A stretch of DNA of 64,000 nucleotides from Halogranum amylolyticum (GCF_900110465.1 NZ_FODV01000012.1:58074-122073); one strand, 5' to 3'. Positions 8,062-17,095 are shown, counted from the first letter of the stretch. Notes: generated from the letters alone by a model not told the origin. Translations and numbers: made by a program.

Positions 8062-10017
8062 ATGAGCGACGGGAGGAACGAGATCGCGACGGGTCAGTCG
8101 CGGATGGACGACCGGATCGCCCCTCCACCATCGTTCGTCGAGCAGGCGAACGTCACCGACCCGACCGTCTACGAGACGTTCGACGCGGAGTGGCCGGACT
8201 GTTGGCGACGTGCTGCCGACCTGCTGACGTGGACGCAGTCCCCCGAGTCGGTGCTCGACGACGGCGGCGACAGCGACGGCGTCCGATGGTTCCCCGGCGG
8301 CCGTCTCAACGCGTCGGAGAACTGTCTGGACCGCCACGTCGACGCCGGGCGCGGGGACCAGACGGCGATACAGTGGGAGGGGAAACTCGGCGAGACCCGG
8401 ACGAAGACGTATCGGGAACTGCATCGGGACGTCAACGCCTTCGCGGCCGGACTGCGCGACCTCGAGGTCGAGGCAGACGACGTCGTCACGCTGTTCATGC
8501 CGGTCATTCCCGAGTTGGTCGTGGCGATGCTGGCGTGTGCGCGCATCGGCGCACCCCACTCGGTGGTGTTCGCCGGGTTCTCCGCGGACGCGCTCGCGAC
8601 TCGGATGGAGCGCGCGGAGTCGGACGTGGTCGTCACCTGCGACGGCTACTACCGCCGCGGTAACGCCGTCGACCTGCTGAGCAAGGTCGACAACGCCTGT
8701 CTCTCGGTTTCCTACGAAACGACCCAGGTGGTGGTCGACCGCCTCGGCGACGAGCGGTATCTCGGCGACCACCGACGGTACTGCGACCTGCTCGCGGCCC
8801 ACGACGGCGAGACCGTCGACCCGGTCGAGCGCGCGGCCGACGACCTCCTGTTCTACATCTACACCTCGGGGACGACGGGCGAACCGACGCAGGTCCGCCA
8901 CACGACGGGTGGGTATCTGTCGCACGTCGCGTGGACGAGCCACGCCGTGTTGGATCTCGAACCGCGGGACACTCACTGGTGTACCGCCGATATCGGCTGG
9001 ATCACGGGCCACTCTTACGTCGTGTACGGCCCACTCGCGCTCGGCGCGACGACCGTCCTCTACGAGGGGACGCCCGACCAACCGGAGAAAGATCGGTTCT
9101 GGAAGATCATCGAACGTAACGCCGTCGACGTCTTCTACACGGCACCGACTGCGATCCGCGCGTTCATGAAGTGGGGAGCGGACCACCTCGCAGACTACGA
9201 CCTCTCCTCGCTGCGCCTGCTCGGGACGGTCGGCGAACCGATCGACGAGACGGCGTGGAAGTGGTACTACAAGCACATCGGCAACGAGGAGTGCCCCATC
9301 GTCGACACGTGGTGGCAGACCGAGACCGGCGGCATGATGCTGTCGACGCTACCCGCAGTCGACGCGATGCGGCCCGGGGTCGTCGGGCGACCGCTCCCCG
9401 GCGTCGAACTAGCGGTGGTCAACGGACTCGGCGAGGAGCTGCCGGACGGCGAGACGGGACAGTTGGTCGTGACGAAACCGTGGCCGGGACAGCCGAAGTC
9501 GCTCTGTGAGGGCACTGAGTGGGCGCAATCGATACACCTGACAGAGAGTATCGACCGCTGGCGCTACGCGACCGGCGACAGCGCGATGCGACACGACGAC
9601 GGCTACGTCAGCCTTCTCGGCCGGCTCGACGACGTGCTCAACGTCTCCGGCAAGCGCCTCGGGACGACGGAGATCGAGTCGGCTATCGTCGCCATCGACG
9701 GCATCGCGGAGGCCGCCGTCGTCGGCGGCGACGACGAGCTGCGGGGGTCGACCGTCCACGCCTATGTCAGCCCAGAAGCGAACGTCGCCGCCGCCGACGA
9801 CCTCCGGACACGGGTGCGGGAGGGCGTCGAGGACGCTATCGGCCCCGTCGCCGTCCCGACGGAGATCACGTTCACGAGCGCACTCCCCAAGACGCGTTCG
9901 GGGAAGATCCTCCGACGTTACCTCGAAGCGATCGCGAACGGGGAGGACCCCGGCGACACGAGCGCCCTCCGAAACCCGGAGGTCGTCGGCGAGCTCGAAT
10001 CACTCGTAGACGACTGA
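8062..10017 (+). CDS. Divergent acetyl-CoA synthetase paralogue (acyl-AMP ligase family)
   Basis: This 651-residue AMP-forming acyl-CoA synthetase closely resembles the Acs at 12196 through most of its length (ACARIGAPHSVVFAGFSA, ADIGWITGHSYVVYGP, KHIGNEECPIVDTWWQTETGGMM are shared almost word for word). Differences matter: the A3 phosphate loop reads TSGTTGEPTQVRHTTGGY, so the conserved K-G of EPKGVKH is T-Q, and the region before the A8 hinge is shortened and altered (WRYATGDSAMRHDDGY). The A10 lysine segment PKTRSGKILRR is intact. It may be an acyl-CoA synthetase with altered substrate or rate, or a partly inactive paralogue. The ATG at 8062 aligns with the Acs start; an upstream in-frame start at 7942 looks unnatural. 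Confidence 0.85.
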   Translation: MSDGRNEIATGQSRMDDRIAPPPSFVEQANVTDPTVYETFDAEWPDCWRRAADLLTWTQSPESVLDDGGDSDGVRWFPGGRLNASENCLDRHVDAGRGDQTAIQWEGKLGETRTKTYRELHRDVNAFAAGLRDLEVEADDVVTLFMPVIPELVVAMLACARIGAPHSVVFAGFSADALATRMERAESDVVVTCDGYYRRGNAVDLLSKVDNACLSVSYETTQVVVDRLGDERYLGDHRRYCDLLAAHDGETVDPVERAADDLLFYIYTSGTTGEPTQVRHTTGGYLSHVAWTSHAVLDLEPRDTHWCTADIGWITGHSYVVYGPLALGATTVLYEGTPDQPEKDRFWKIIERNAVDVFYTAPTAIRAFMKWGADHLADYDLSSLRLLGTVGEPIDETAWKWYYKHIGNEECPIVDTWWQTETGGMMLSTLPAVDAMRPGVVGRPLPGVELAVVNGLGEELPDGETGQLVVTKPWPGQPKSLCEGTEWAQSIHLTESIDRWRYATGDSAMRHDDGYVSLLGRLDDVLNVSGKRLGTTEIESAIVAIDGIAEAAVVGGDDELRGSTVHAYVSPEANVAAADDLRTRVREGVEDAIGPVAVPTEITFTSALPKTRSGKILRRYLEAIANGEDPGDTSALRNPEVVGELESLVDD

Positions 10018-10033
10018 TTTCGCTAAAGATCGA

Positions 10034-10048
10034 AATAGCGAAGCTATT
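10034..10048 (+). terminator. Hairpin after the divergent acs gene
   Basis: AATAGC and GCTATT arms with a GAA loop lie 17 bases after the stop codon and are followed by a pyrimidine run (TCTTCTCC). It could be a terminator or a processing hairpin. Confidence 0.3.
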
Positions 10049-10124
10049 CTTCTCCGCTCGCCCCGAGTGCGCATCGTGAGCCATCTGATTCCGACTGTTC
10101 GTCGGTGTAACAAGCCGAAGTCTT

Positions 10125-10150
10125 TTTCGTGTTCTTCGAAGAAAGCGAAA
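10125..10150. promoter_or_regulatory. 26-bp dyad before the integrase-like regulator
   Basis: The centre is a perfect 12-bp palindrome, TTCTTCGAAGAA (10132-10143). Two mismatched pairs separate it from outer arms TTTCG (10125-10129) and CGAAA (10146-10150), so 22 of 26 bases are in dyad symmetry. It ends 6 bases before the ATG at 10156. The length and place suit a dimeric autoregulator. Confidence 0.55.
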
Positions 10151-10155
10151 TAGAC

Positions 10156-11964
10156 ATGGCTGCCTCCGCGAGACGAGCGGTCCTCACACCGGCGGAGTTC
10201 GACCAGTTCCGACACGTGACCGAGACCTACCGAGAGGATCTCGTGGTGGCGCTCGCCGGGCGCGTCGGACTCCGACCGGCGGAGATCGCCCGACTACGAC
10301 TCGCCGATCTCCAGCAGTATCGACGCGACGGACGACCGCACTACCTGTTGACTGTCCGCGAAGACGACGAAGGGGAGACGCGGACGGCGTACGTCCCGCG
10401 GGACGTCGCACACGACCTCCAGAAGTTCGGGAACAGCCACGACGACGACCCCGCTGACCCCGTCTTCGGCGTGAGTGCACGGCGGATCCAGATGCTCGTC
10501 TCGGCGGTGAGCGACCGGACGACGACCGACCGGCTGCAGTCGGTGTCGTCGCGCGAGCTCAGACAGTCCTTCGCGTACCGGCTCCTCGTCGACCAAGGGG
10601 TCGATCCGCGGATCGTGCAGGCGGTCGGTGGGTGGAGCAGCCTCGACCGTCTGGCGGCGTTTCTGGACCGGCCGACCGAAGACGACATCCTCGAGGCGTG
10701 TACAGCCGCCGAGGACCGTCTTCGAGGCGGTGGAAGCCGGCGTCACCGCCTCACGAACGGAGACGGCACGTCCTCGCGTACCAGCCTCGACGGCGCGTCC
10801 TCGTCCGCGCGTACCGCTCCCGACCGAGCGTTCACGCGCCGGACGGACGAACTCGTGACCTGTATCGAGGAGCTCGGCGAGCGACTCGACGACGCCGCCA
10901 CGCGCTCGGAGGTCGTCACCGCGGCGTGTGCGGCGCTGGCAACCTGCTTCGACGGCGTCTGGTTCTGCGGCGAGAACGGCGACCTGCGCGAGAGCGCCGG
11001 CGGACGGACAGTCTCCTCGACGACGGTCCGGAACACGCTCGAGGGGACGGACGTCCTCGACGTGCTCGCCGACGGCGACGAGACGGTCGTCGTCGACGAG
11101 GTCGCCGACGATCACCGCTCGTCGGACGAGCGGCTCTGTGTCGTCGCCGTTCGATCCAGCGATGCGCTCCACGGCTACCTCTGTGTGGCCGATCGGACGT
11201 TCGACGCCCCGAGTCGTCGCGTACTCGCCGACGTCGGGCGTCGAGTCGGACGGACACTCGTCGCCGTCGAGCGCAAACAGCTCCTCTTGGCCGACACGGG
11301 CGTCGAACTCACCCTACAGACGACCGCCCGCGAGTCGGTACTCGTCGACGCCTCGAGTCGACTCGACTGCCGGTTCGAACTCGAAGGTGCGGTTCCGATG
11401 TCGGGTGGGTCGCTCCTCCACTTCGTCACCGTCAGCGATGCCAGCGTGGGTGACGTCCTCGAGTTCGTCGACGACACCGAACAGGTGACCGACGCCCGTC
11501 TCATCCGTGACTACGGGTCGGAGGCGCTCCTCGAGTTCGTCGTCTCGGGCACGGCGCTCGTCCCAACGATGGTCGAGACCGGCGGGTCGGTCCGCACGCT
11601 CACGGTCGAAGACGGCACCGCACACGTCACGGGCGTCTTCTCCGGGCACGCCGACGTCAGAGGCATCGTCGAACAGTTCACCGCGACCTTCTCGGACGCA
11701 CAGCTGCTCTCGAAGCGCGAGATCGAGGAACCGGTCCAGACGACCGCACGCGTCGAACGGGTCGTCGACGAGGAGCTGACCGAGAAACAGCGGGCGGTGC
11801 TCCGTGCGGCGTTCCTGTCGGGGTACTTCGAGTGGCCACGCGGAAGCACCGCAGAGGAGTTGGCCGCCTCAATGGACATCTCCTCGCCGACCCTCCACAA
11901 CCACCTGCGCAAAGCCCAACAGAAGGTGTTGGCGGCAGTGTTCGCCGACGCCTCCGAGCGGTGA
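10156..11964 (+). CDS. Integrase-like/GAF/HTH_10 transcription regulator (Bat family)
   Basis: This 602-residue protein has three parts. Residues 1-180 have the fold pattern of a tyrosine recombinase catalytic domain: GRVGLRPAEIARL (Arg I, about R40), SSRELRQSFAYRLL (Arg II, about R136) and VGGWSSLDRLAAFLDR where the usual H and nucleophile Y are W and F (about 160 and 169); the His before Arg II is also replaced. It should therefore bind DNA or dimerise but not cut. Residues about 215-385 are GAF-like, followed by a BAT-type region and a C-terminal HTH_10 (about 550-600, LTEKQRAVLRAAFLSGYFEWPR). The start is the ATG at 10156; GTG 10129 lies inside the dyad. It lies between two acs paralogues on the same strand, so it probably controls acetate or acyl-CoA metabolism (inference). 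Confidence 0.88.
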   Translation: MAASARRAVLTPAEFDQFRHVTETYREDLVVALAGRVGLRPAEIARLRLADLQQYRRDGRPHYLLTVREDDEGETRTAYVPRDVAHDLQKFGNSHDDDPADPVFGVSARRIQMLVSAVSDRTTTDRLQSVSSRELRQSFAYRLLVDQGVDPRIVQAVGGWSSLDRLAAFLDRPTEDDILEACTAAEDRLRGGGSRRHRLTNGDGTSSRTSLDGASSSARTAPDRAFTRRTDELVTCIEELGERLDDAATRSEVVTAACAALATCFDGVWFCGENGDLRESAGGRTVSSTTVRNTLEGTDVLDVLADGDETVVVDEVADDHRSSDERLCVVAVRSSDALHGYLCVADRTFDAPSRRVLADVGRRVGRTLVAVERKQLLLADTGVELTLQTTARESVLVDASSRLDCRFELEGAVPMSGGSLLHFVTVSDASVGDVLEFVDDTEQVTDARLIRDYGSEALLEFVVSGTALVPTMVETGGSVRTLTVEDGTAHVTGVFSGHADVRGIVEQFTATFSDAQLLSKREIEEPVQTTARVERVVDEELTEKQRAVLRAAFLSGYFEWPRGSTAEELAASMDISSPTLHNHLRKAQQKVLAAVFADASER

Positions 11965-12030
11965 GACGACTCTCTCGCTCTCCTCCCGCGACACCGCCGG
12001 TTCGACGAGTCGACCGCCGGGTCGATACTA

Positions 12031-12087
12031 ACTGTTTAGCCCCCCTCGGAGCCGGTCGCCGTGTCGCAAACGAGCGACCTAAACGGT
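12031..12087. promoter_or_regulatory. Spaced inverted repeat upstream of acs
   Basis: ACTGTTTAG (12031-12039) and CTAAACGGT (12079-12087) are inverted copies with one mismatch and stand 75-130 bases upstream of the TATA box. They could be two half-sites for an activator; the significance is uncertain. Confidence 0.25.
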
Positions 12088-12160
12088 GAAACAGGCGTAT
12101 CAGGCCGTGTAGCGCACCAATCCAGAGATTTTCACGATTGTTAGCTAGTTAGGCGGGATG

Positions 12161-12167
12161 TTTATAG
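12161..12167 (+). promoter_or_regulatory. TATA box of acs
   Basis: TTTATAG stands about 32 bases before the ATG at 12196, preceded by a purine-rich BRE-like stretch. The predicted transcript start is near 12190, giving a leader of only a few bases and supporting ATG 12196 over the upstream TTG. Confidence 0.6.
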
Positions 12168-12195
12168 GGCTCTCTACTGCTTGTCAGAGTACCAC

Positions 12196-14187
12196 ATGTC
12201 AGAGGGTGACCCAGACGTCGAACTCGAAGCACGACTCGCCGAACAGGAACGGTTCGAACCGTCGTCGTCGTTCGTCGAGCAGGCGAACGTCTCCGACCCG
12301 GAGCTCTACGACGAGTTCGAAGCGGAGTGGCCGGCGTGCTGGGAGCAGGCAGCCGACCTTCTCGACTGGGACGACGAGTACGACACCGTCCTCGACGACT
12401 CGAACCCGCCGTTCTACGAGTGGTTCACGGGCGGGTCGATCAACGCCTCGTACAACTGCCTCGACCGCCACCTCGAGGAGCGCGGCGACGAGGTCGCCAT
12501 CGAGTGGGTCGGCGAACCGGTAGACGAGGACGACCGGAGCTACACCTACGAGGAGCTCCACCGCGAAGTAAACGAGTTCGCGGCGGCGCTCCGCGAGATG
12601 GGTGTCGGCGAGGACGACGTCGTCACGATGTACATGCCGATGGTACCGGAGTTACCCATCGCCATGCTGGCGTGTGCGCGCATCGGTGCGCCCCACTCGG
12701 TGGTGTTCGCGGGGTTCTCCGCGGAGGCGCTCGCGACCCGGATGAACGCCGCCGACTCGGAGTATCTCGTCACCTGTGACGGCTACTACCGCCGCGGCGA
12801 CCCTCTCGAGCACAAAGAGAAGGCCGACGAGGGGCTGGCGGGCGTCGACCACGACGTCGAGACGGTCGTCGTCGACCGCCTCGGCGACGTGTACGATCAC
12901 TCGCTCGCGGAGAACCACCACGACTACGCCGAACTCGTCGCCGAACAGGAGGGCGCGGAGGTCGAACCGGTCCAGCGGGACGCCGAAGACATGCTGTTCC
13001 TGATGTACACGTCGGGGACGACCGGGGAGCCGAAGGGGGTCAAACACACCACCGGCGGCTACCTCTCGTGGGTGACGTGGACGTCGCAGGCCGTCCTCGA
13101 CATCAAACCCGAGGACACCTACTTCTGCTCGGCCGACATCGGGTGGATCACGGGTCACTCCTACATCGTCTACGGACCGCTCTCGCTCGGGACGACGACG
13201 ATGATGTACGAGGGGACGCCCGATCACCCCGAGAAGGACCGCCTCTGGGAGATCATCGAGGAGTACGAGGCGGATCAGCTGTACACCGCGCCGACGGCGA
13301 TCCGCGCGTTCATGAAGTGGGGTCCGGAGTACCCCGACGACCACGATCTCTCCTCGCTGCGCCTGCTCGGAACGGTCGGCGAACCGATCAACCCGCGGGC
13401 GTGGAAGTGGTACTATAAGCACATCGGCAACGAGGAGTGCCCCATCGTCGACACGTGGTGGCAGACCGAGACTGGCGGGATGATGGTGACGACGCTGCCG
13501 GGCGTCAAAGACATGAAACCCGGGTCGGCAGGTCCGGCGCTCCCCGGACTCGACGTCGAGATCGTCGACACGCGAGGTGAACCCGTCGAGGCGGGCCGAG
13601 CGGGCTATCTCACGGTGAACAAGCCGTGGCCGGGGATGCTCCGGACGCTCTACAACAACGACGAGCGGTACATCCAGGAGTACTGGGCGGAGTACTCGGA
13701 CGTCGACAGCGACGACCCCGACGACTGGGTGTACTTCCCCGAGGACGGCGCGAAGATCGACGAAGACGGCTACATCACCGTGTTGGGCCGCGTCGACGAC
13801 GTACTCAACGTCTCCGGTCACCGACTGGGGACGATGGAGATCGAGTCGGCGATCGTCGGCGTCGAGGGCGTCGCCGAGGCCGCCGTCGTCGGCGGTCAGC
13901 ACGACCTGAAAGGCGAGGCCGTCTACGCCTACGTCATCACCGAAGACGGCTACGAGGGCGACGACGAGATGCGCGAGCGCATCGTCGAGGGCGTCGAGGA
14001 CGCCATCGGCCCGATCGCTCGCCCCGAACAGGTCGTCTTCACCCCCGAGCTCCCCAAGACGCGCTCGGGGAAGATCATGCGCCGCCTGCTCGAAGACATC
14101 GCCAACGGCGACGACCTCGGCAACACGTCGACGCTGCGGAACCCCGACGTCGTCGAGGACATCGCATCGAAAGTCGGCGACGACTGA
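12196..14187 (+). CDS. acs: Acetyl-CoA synthetase, AMP-forming
   Basis: The 663-residue enzyme makes acetyl-CoA from acetate, ATP and CoA in the cytoplasm. All landmarks are present: A3 loop YTSGTTGEPKGVKHTTGGY, A5 VDTWWQTETGG, A8 hinge GRVDDVLNVSGHRLGTMEIE, and the C-terminal PKTRSGKIMRR, whose first lysine after SG is the acetylation-regulated catalytic lysine. The length is normal for Acs. A TATA box lies 32 bases upstream. Downstream are DUF4212 and a sodium/solute symporter, a pairing known for acetate-type uptake, so this Acs is very likely the main acetate-activating enzyme of the module. Confidence 0.96.
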   Translation: MSEGDPDVELEARLAEQERFEPSSSFVEQANVSDPELYDEFEAEWPACWEQAADLLDWDDEYDTVLDDSNPPFYEWFTGGSINASYNCLDRHLEERGDEVAIEWVGEPVDEDDRSYTYEELHREVNEFAAALREMGVGEDDVVTMYMPMVPELPIAMLACARIGAPHSVVFAGFSAEALATRMNAADSEYLVTCDGYYRRGDPLEHKEKADEGLAGVDHDVETVVVDRLGDVYDHSLAENHHDYAELVAEQEGAEVEPVQRDAEDMLFLMYTSGTTGEPKGVKHTTGGYLSWVTWTSQAVLDIKPEDTYFCSADIGWITGHSYIVYGPLSLGTTTMMYEGTPDHPEKDRLWEIIEEYEADQLYTAPTAIRAFMKWGPEYPDDHDLSSLRLLGTVGEPINPRAWKWYYKHIGNEECPIVDTWWQTETGGMMVTTLPGVKDMKPGSAGPALPGLDVEIVDTRGEPVEAGRAGYLTVNKPWPGMLRTLYNNDERYIQEYWAEYSDVDSDDPDDWVYFPEDGAKIDEDGYITVLGRVDDVLNVSGHRLGTMEIESAIVGVEGVAEAAVVGGQHDLKGEAVYAYVITEDGYEGDDEMRERIVEGVEDAIGPIARPEQVVFTPELPKTRSGKIMRRLLEDIANGDDLGNTSTLRNPDVVEDIASKVGDD

Positions 14188-14246
14188 GAGACGACCCACC
14201 GTTTTTCGATAGGACACACAGACGACAACACACGACAACCGAAACT

Positions 14247-14705
14247 ATGACAGACAGACACAGGCACGATTCCGAGGAGCAGCCGTCGGTCGAGACCGAC
14301 GGTGGCACGCTCACGCAGGCCGCACAGGCACATCGAAACACGAACTATCTCGACGAGGAGGTGAACCTCCTCAAACCGAGCACGGCGTTCATGCGGGACC
14401 ACCTCAAGATGGTCTGGATCAGCTTCCTCATCTGGGCGCTCATCGTCTTCGGCCCGGTGACGGCGACGCTCCTCGCCCCCGGCGTGATGACGACGACGAT
14501 GCCGGTCATCGGCTTCCCGCTGCACTACTTCCTCGTCGCCTTCGGCGCACCGACCGGGGCGCTGATCCTGGCGGCCGTCTACGCCCGCCAGCGGGACAAA
14601 CTCGACGAGAAGTACGGTATCGATCACAGCGTCGTCGACACGGACGAGGCCGAGAGCGATGAGCTGAGCGAGGCGACCGCCACCGACGGAGGCGTCGACC
14701 GATGA
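14247..14705 (+). CDS. DUF4212 small subunit of sodium/solute symporter
   Basis: This 152-residue protein has an acidic soluble N-terminus (1-45), then two membrane segments (about 55-80 and 88-112) and an acidic tail. It is the DUF4212 partner that accompanies VC_2705-type SSS transporters. The stop overlaps the start of the symporter (ATGA at 14702-14705), so the two are translationally coupled. It follows acs by 59 bases. Confidence 0.92.
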   Translation: MTDRHRHDSEEQPSVETDGGTLTQAAQAHRNTNYLDEEVNLLKPSTAFMRDHLKMVWISFLIWALIVFGPVTATLLAPGVMTTTMPVIGFPLHYFLVAFGAPTGALILAAVYARQRDKLDEKYGIDHSVVDTDEAESDELSEATATDGGVDR

Positions 14706-16384
14706 CGGTTCCGCTCCAGGCCGAGGCGCTCGACATCTCGTTCAAGCTCGTGCCGGCGATCATCGTCTTCCTGATGATGGCGTCGTTCCTCGTCATCGGC
14801 TACATCTTCAAGGTGGCCGACGCCGAGGGGATGTGGGTCGCCGGCCGCGGGATCGGTAACATCGAGAACGGGATGGCCATCGGTGCCAACTGGATGTCGG
14901 CCGCGTCCTATCTCGGACTGGCAGGCCTCGTCGCCTTGTCGGGGTTCTACGGACTCGCGTTCATCGTCGGCTGGACCACTGGTTACTTCGTGCTGCTGAT
15001 CTTCCTGGCCGCACAGATGCGCCGGTTCGGGAAGTACACGGCACCGGACTTCGTCGCCGACCGGTTCAACTCGCCGACCGCTCGCGCACTGGCGGCGTTC
15101 ACGACGCTGCTCATCGCGTACGTCTACTCGGTCGGCCAGGCCCGCGGGATGGGACTGGTCGGTCAGTACGTCTTCGGGCTCGACATCATCCCGATGATCG
15201 TCGTGATGATGACGCTCACCGTCGGCTACCTCACGCTCTCGGGCATGCTGGGAGCGACGAAGAACATGGCCGTCCAGTACGTCATCCTCATCGTCGCGTT
15301 CCTCGCGGGCGTGTACGTCGTCGGCTTCACGCAGGGGTACTCGACGATCCTCCCGCAGATCGAGTACGGGATGCTCATCAACGACCTGAGCCGAGAGTTC
15401 TCGGCTCCGTTCGTGAACAACACCTACTACGTCTGGATCGCGACGGCGTTCTCGCTCATCGTCGGGACCTGTGGGCTGCCGCACGTGCTCGTGCGGTTCT
15501 ACACGGTCAAGAGCGAACGGACGGCCCGCTGGTCGACCGTCTGGGGGCTGTTCTTCATCCTGCTTCTCTACTGGGGCGCACCCGCGATGGCGGCGTTCGG
15601 AGTCGACCTCTTCGCGCAGGTGAACAACCTCTCGCCGGAGGCCGTCTTCAGCGGCGAGCAGGCGATGACCGGCGCGGAGGGTGACGTCATCGTCGTCCTC
15701 GCCGCGCAGTTCGCCGACCTCCCCCGCTGGTTCGTCGGTCTCGTGGCGGCCGGTGGGATGGCGGCGGCGATCGCGACGACCGCCGGGCTGTTCATCACGG
15801 CGTCGTCGGCCGTCGCACACGACATCTACTCGGAACTCATCAACCCCGACGCGACGCAGCGTCAGCAGGTGCTCATCGGTCGTGCAACCATCGTCGCCAT
15901 CGGCGCGCTGGTGACCGTCACCGCCTTCAACCCGCCAGCGCTCATCGGCGAGCTCGTCGCCTACGCGTTCTCGCTCGCAGGCACCGTGCTGTTCCCGATG
16001 TTCTTCCTCGGACTGTGGTGGGAGAACACCAACCGACAGGGTGCGCTGGCCGGAATGACCGTCGGTCTCCTGCTGTGGATCACGTCGATCATCAACAGCG
16101 TGCTCCCGGCCTACGTCGGCTTCCTCGCCGACCTCGCCGGTGGCTCCGGACAGGCGCTCATCCCGATCTACGCACAGTACGTGCCGCCGATCGGCGCTGC
16201 GCTGGTCGGGACGCCCCTGGTCTTCCTCGTCACCATCGCCGTCTCGTTGGTGACGCCGGAGCCGCCGCTGGAGACCAAGCGGATGGTTCGACAGTGTCAC
16301 AGCCCCGAACCGATGGGCCAGCAACAGACCGCCGAAGACATCGTCGCCAACAGTGACAGTGGCGGAACGCCCGCGGACGACTAA
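14702..16384 (+). CDS. Sodium/solute symporter (SSS family, acetate/short-chain acid type)
   Basis: This 560-residue membrane protein has about 13 transmembrane segments. It contains the SSS signature regions (GANWMSAASYLGLAG near residues 62-76, GRGIGNIENGMAIGANW before it) and the coupled DUF4212 partner typical of the VC_2705/ActP-like subgroup. Substrate is inferred from the upstream acs as acetate or a related monocarboxylate taken up with sodium. It is followed at 2 bases distance by a Usp gene, indicating one transcript. Confidence 0.92.
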   Translation: MTVPLQAEALDISFKLVPAIIVFLMMASFLVIGYIFKVADAEGMWVAGRGIGNIENGMAIGANWMSAASYLGLAGLVALSGFYGLAFIVGWTTGYFVLLIFLAAQMRRFGKYTAPDFVADRFNSPTARALAAFTTLLIAYVYSVGQARGMGLVGQYVFGLDIIPMIVVMMTLTVGYLTLSGMLGATKNMAVQYVILIVAFLAGVYVVGFTQGYSTILPQIEYGMLINDLSREFSAPFVNNTYYVWIATAFSLIVGTCGLPHVLVRFYTVKSERTARWSTVWGLFFILLLYWGAPAMAAFGVDLFAQVNNLSPEAVFSGEQAMTGAEGDVIVVLAAQFADLPRWFVGLVAAGGMAAAIATTAGLFITASSAVAHDIYSELINPDATQRQQVLIGRATIVAIGALVTVTAFNPPALIGELVAYAFSLAGTVLFPMFFLGLWWENTNRQGALAGMTVGLLLWITSIINSVLPAYVGFLADLAGGSGQALIPIYAQYVPPIGAALVGTPLVFLVTIAVSLVTPEPPLETKRMVRQCHSPEPMGQQQTAEDIVANSDSGGTPADD

Positions 16385-16386
16385 CA

Positions 16387-16845
16387 ATGTACGAACACAT
16401 CCTCATCCCGACCGACGGAAGCGACACGGCGAACGTCGCCGTCGAACACGCTGTCGACCTCGCTGCGAAGTACGGCGCGCAACTGCACGCGCTGTACGTC
16501 GTCGACATCGACGCCGTGAGCTTCGGACTCGGAACCGAACAGGTCGACCGTATCACGCAGGGCAACTTCGGTGAGATGACCGAACTGCAGGAGAAAGCCG
16601 AGAGAGCCACCGGAACCGTCGTCTCGACGGCCGCCGAACACGACGTCGACGTCCACGAAGAGGTGCGCGTCGGCACGCCACACAAGGTCATCGCCGACTA
16701 CGCCGAAGACAACGAGGTCGACGTCATCGTGATGGGAAGTCACGGCCGGTCGGGCGTCCGGCGGGCGCTCCTCGGGAGCGTCACCGAACGCGTACTCCGG
16801 TCGACGCACATCCCGGTGTTCGTCGTCGACGAGCGGAGGGAGTGA
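16387..16845 (+). CDS. Universal stress protein of the acetate operon
   Basis: This 152-residue UspA has the complete nucleotide-binding pattern (HILIPTDGSD at the N-terminus; GSHGRSGVRRALLGSVTERVLR near residues 119-140, which fits G-2x-G-9x-G-S). It starts 2 bases after the symporter stop and is followed 1 base later by a small membrane gene. Usp proteins beside transporters are often thought to modulate them; here that is inference. Confidence 0.93.
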   Translation: MYEHILIPTDGSDTANVAVEHAVDLAAKYGAQLHALYVVDIDAVSFGLGTEQVDRITQGNFGEMTELQEKAERATGTVVSTAAEHDVDVHEEVRVGTPHKVIADYAEDNEVDVIVMGSHGRSGVRRALLGSVTERVLRSTHIPVFVVDERRE

Positions 16846-16846
16846 G

Positions 16847-17095
16847 ATGACCGACGCCGACTCGACCGACGGCGGGATCGTCGCGACCGTCCGCAACCAC
16901 GTCCGCGAGCACCGCGGCGGGATGGTCGTCGACCTCGTGTTCGCGCTCACGTGGGTGACAGTTGTCACCGTCCTGTTCCAGGTCGTCCAGGGACCGAACT
17001 GGGCCTACCAGCTCTGTCTCGCGTCGGGCGTCGTCGCCTACTACGGCTTCTTCACGTCGCTGTCGCTCGCCAAGGACCGACAGTCGACGCGGTAG
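16847..17095 (+). CDS. Small two-helix membrane protein
   Basis: This 82-residue protein has a charged N-terminus (1-25) and two hydrophobic helices (about 27-48 and 55-73), ending KDRQSTR. It is the last gene of the acs-symporter-usp transcript, beginning 1 base after the Usp stop. I recognise no named family; a transporter accessory role is possible from position alone. Confidence 0.75.
   Translation: MTDADSTDGGIVATVRNHVREHRGGMVVDLVFALTWVTVVTVLFQVVQGPNWAYQLCLASGVVAYYGFFTSLSLAKDRQSTR

Noticed and set aside
12652..14238. 528-residue open frame antisense to acs
   Set aside because: It is a low-complexity valine/aspartate/arginine shadow; acs is certain on the other strand.
14624..16387. 587-residue open frame on the minus strand
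   Set aside because: It lies exactly antisense to the sodium/solute symporter and consists of R/D/E/H-rich sequence without domains, as expected from the G/C-rich third positions of the true gene.
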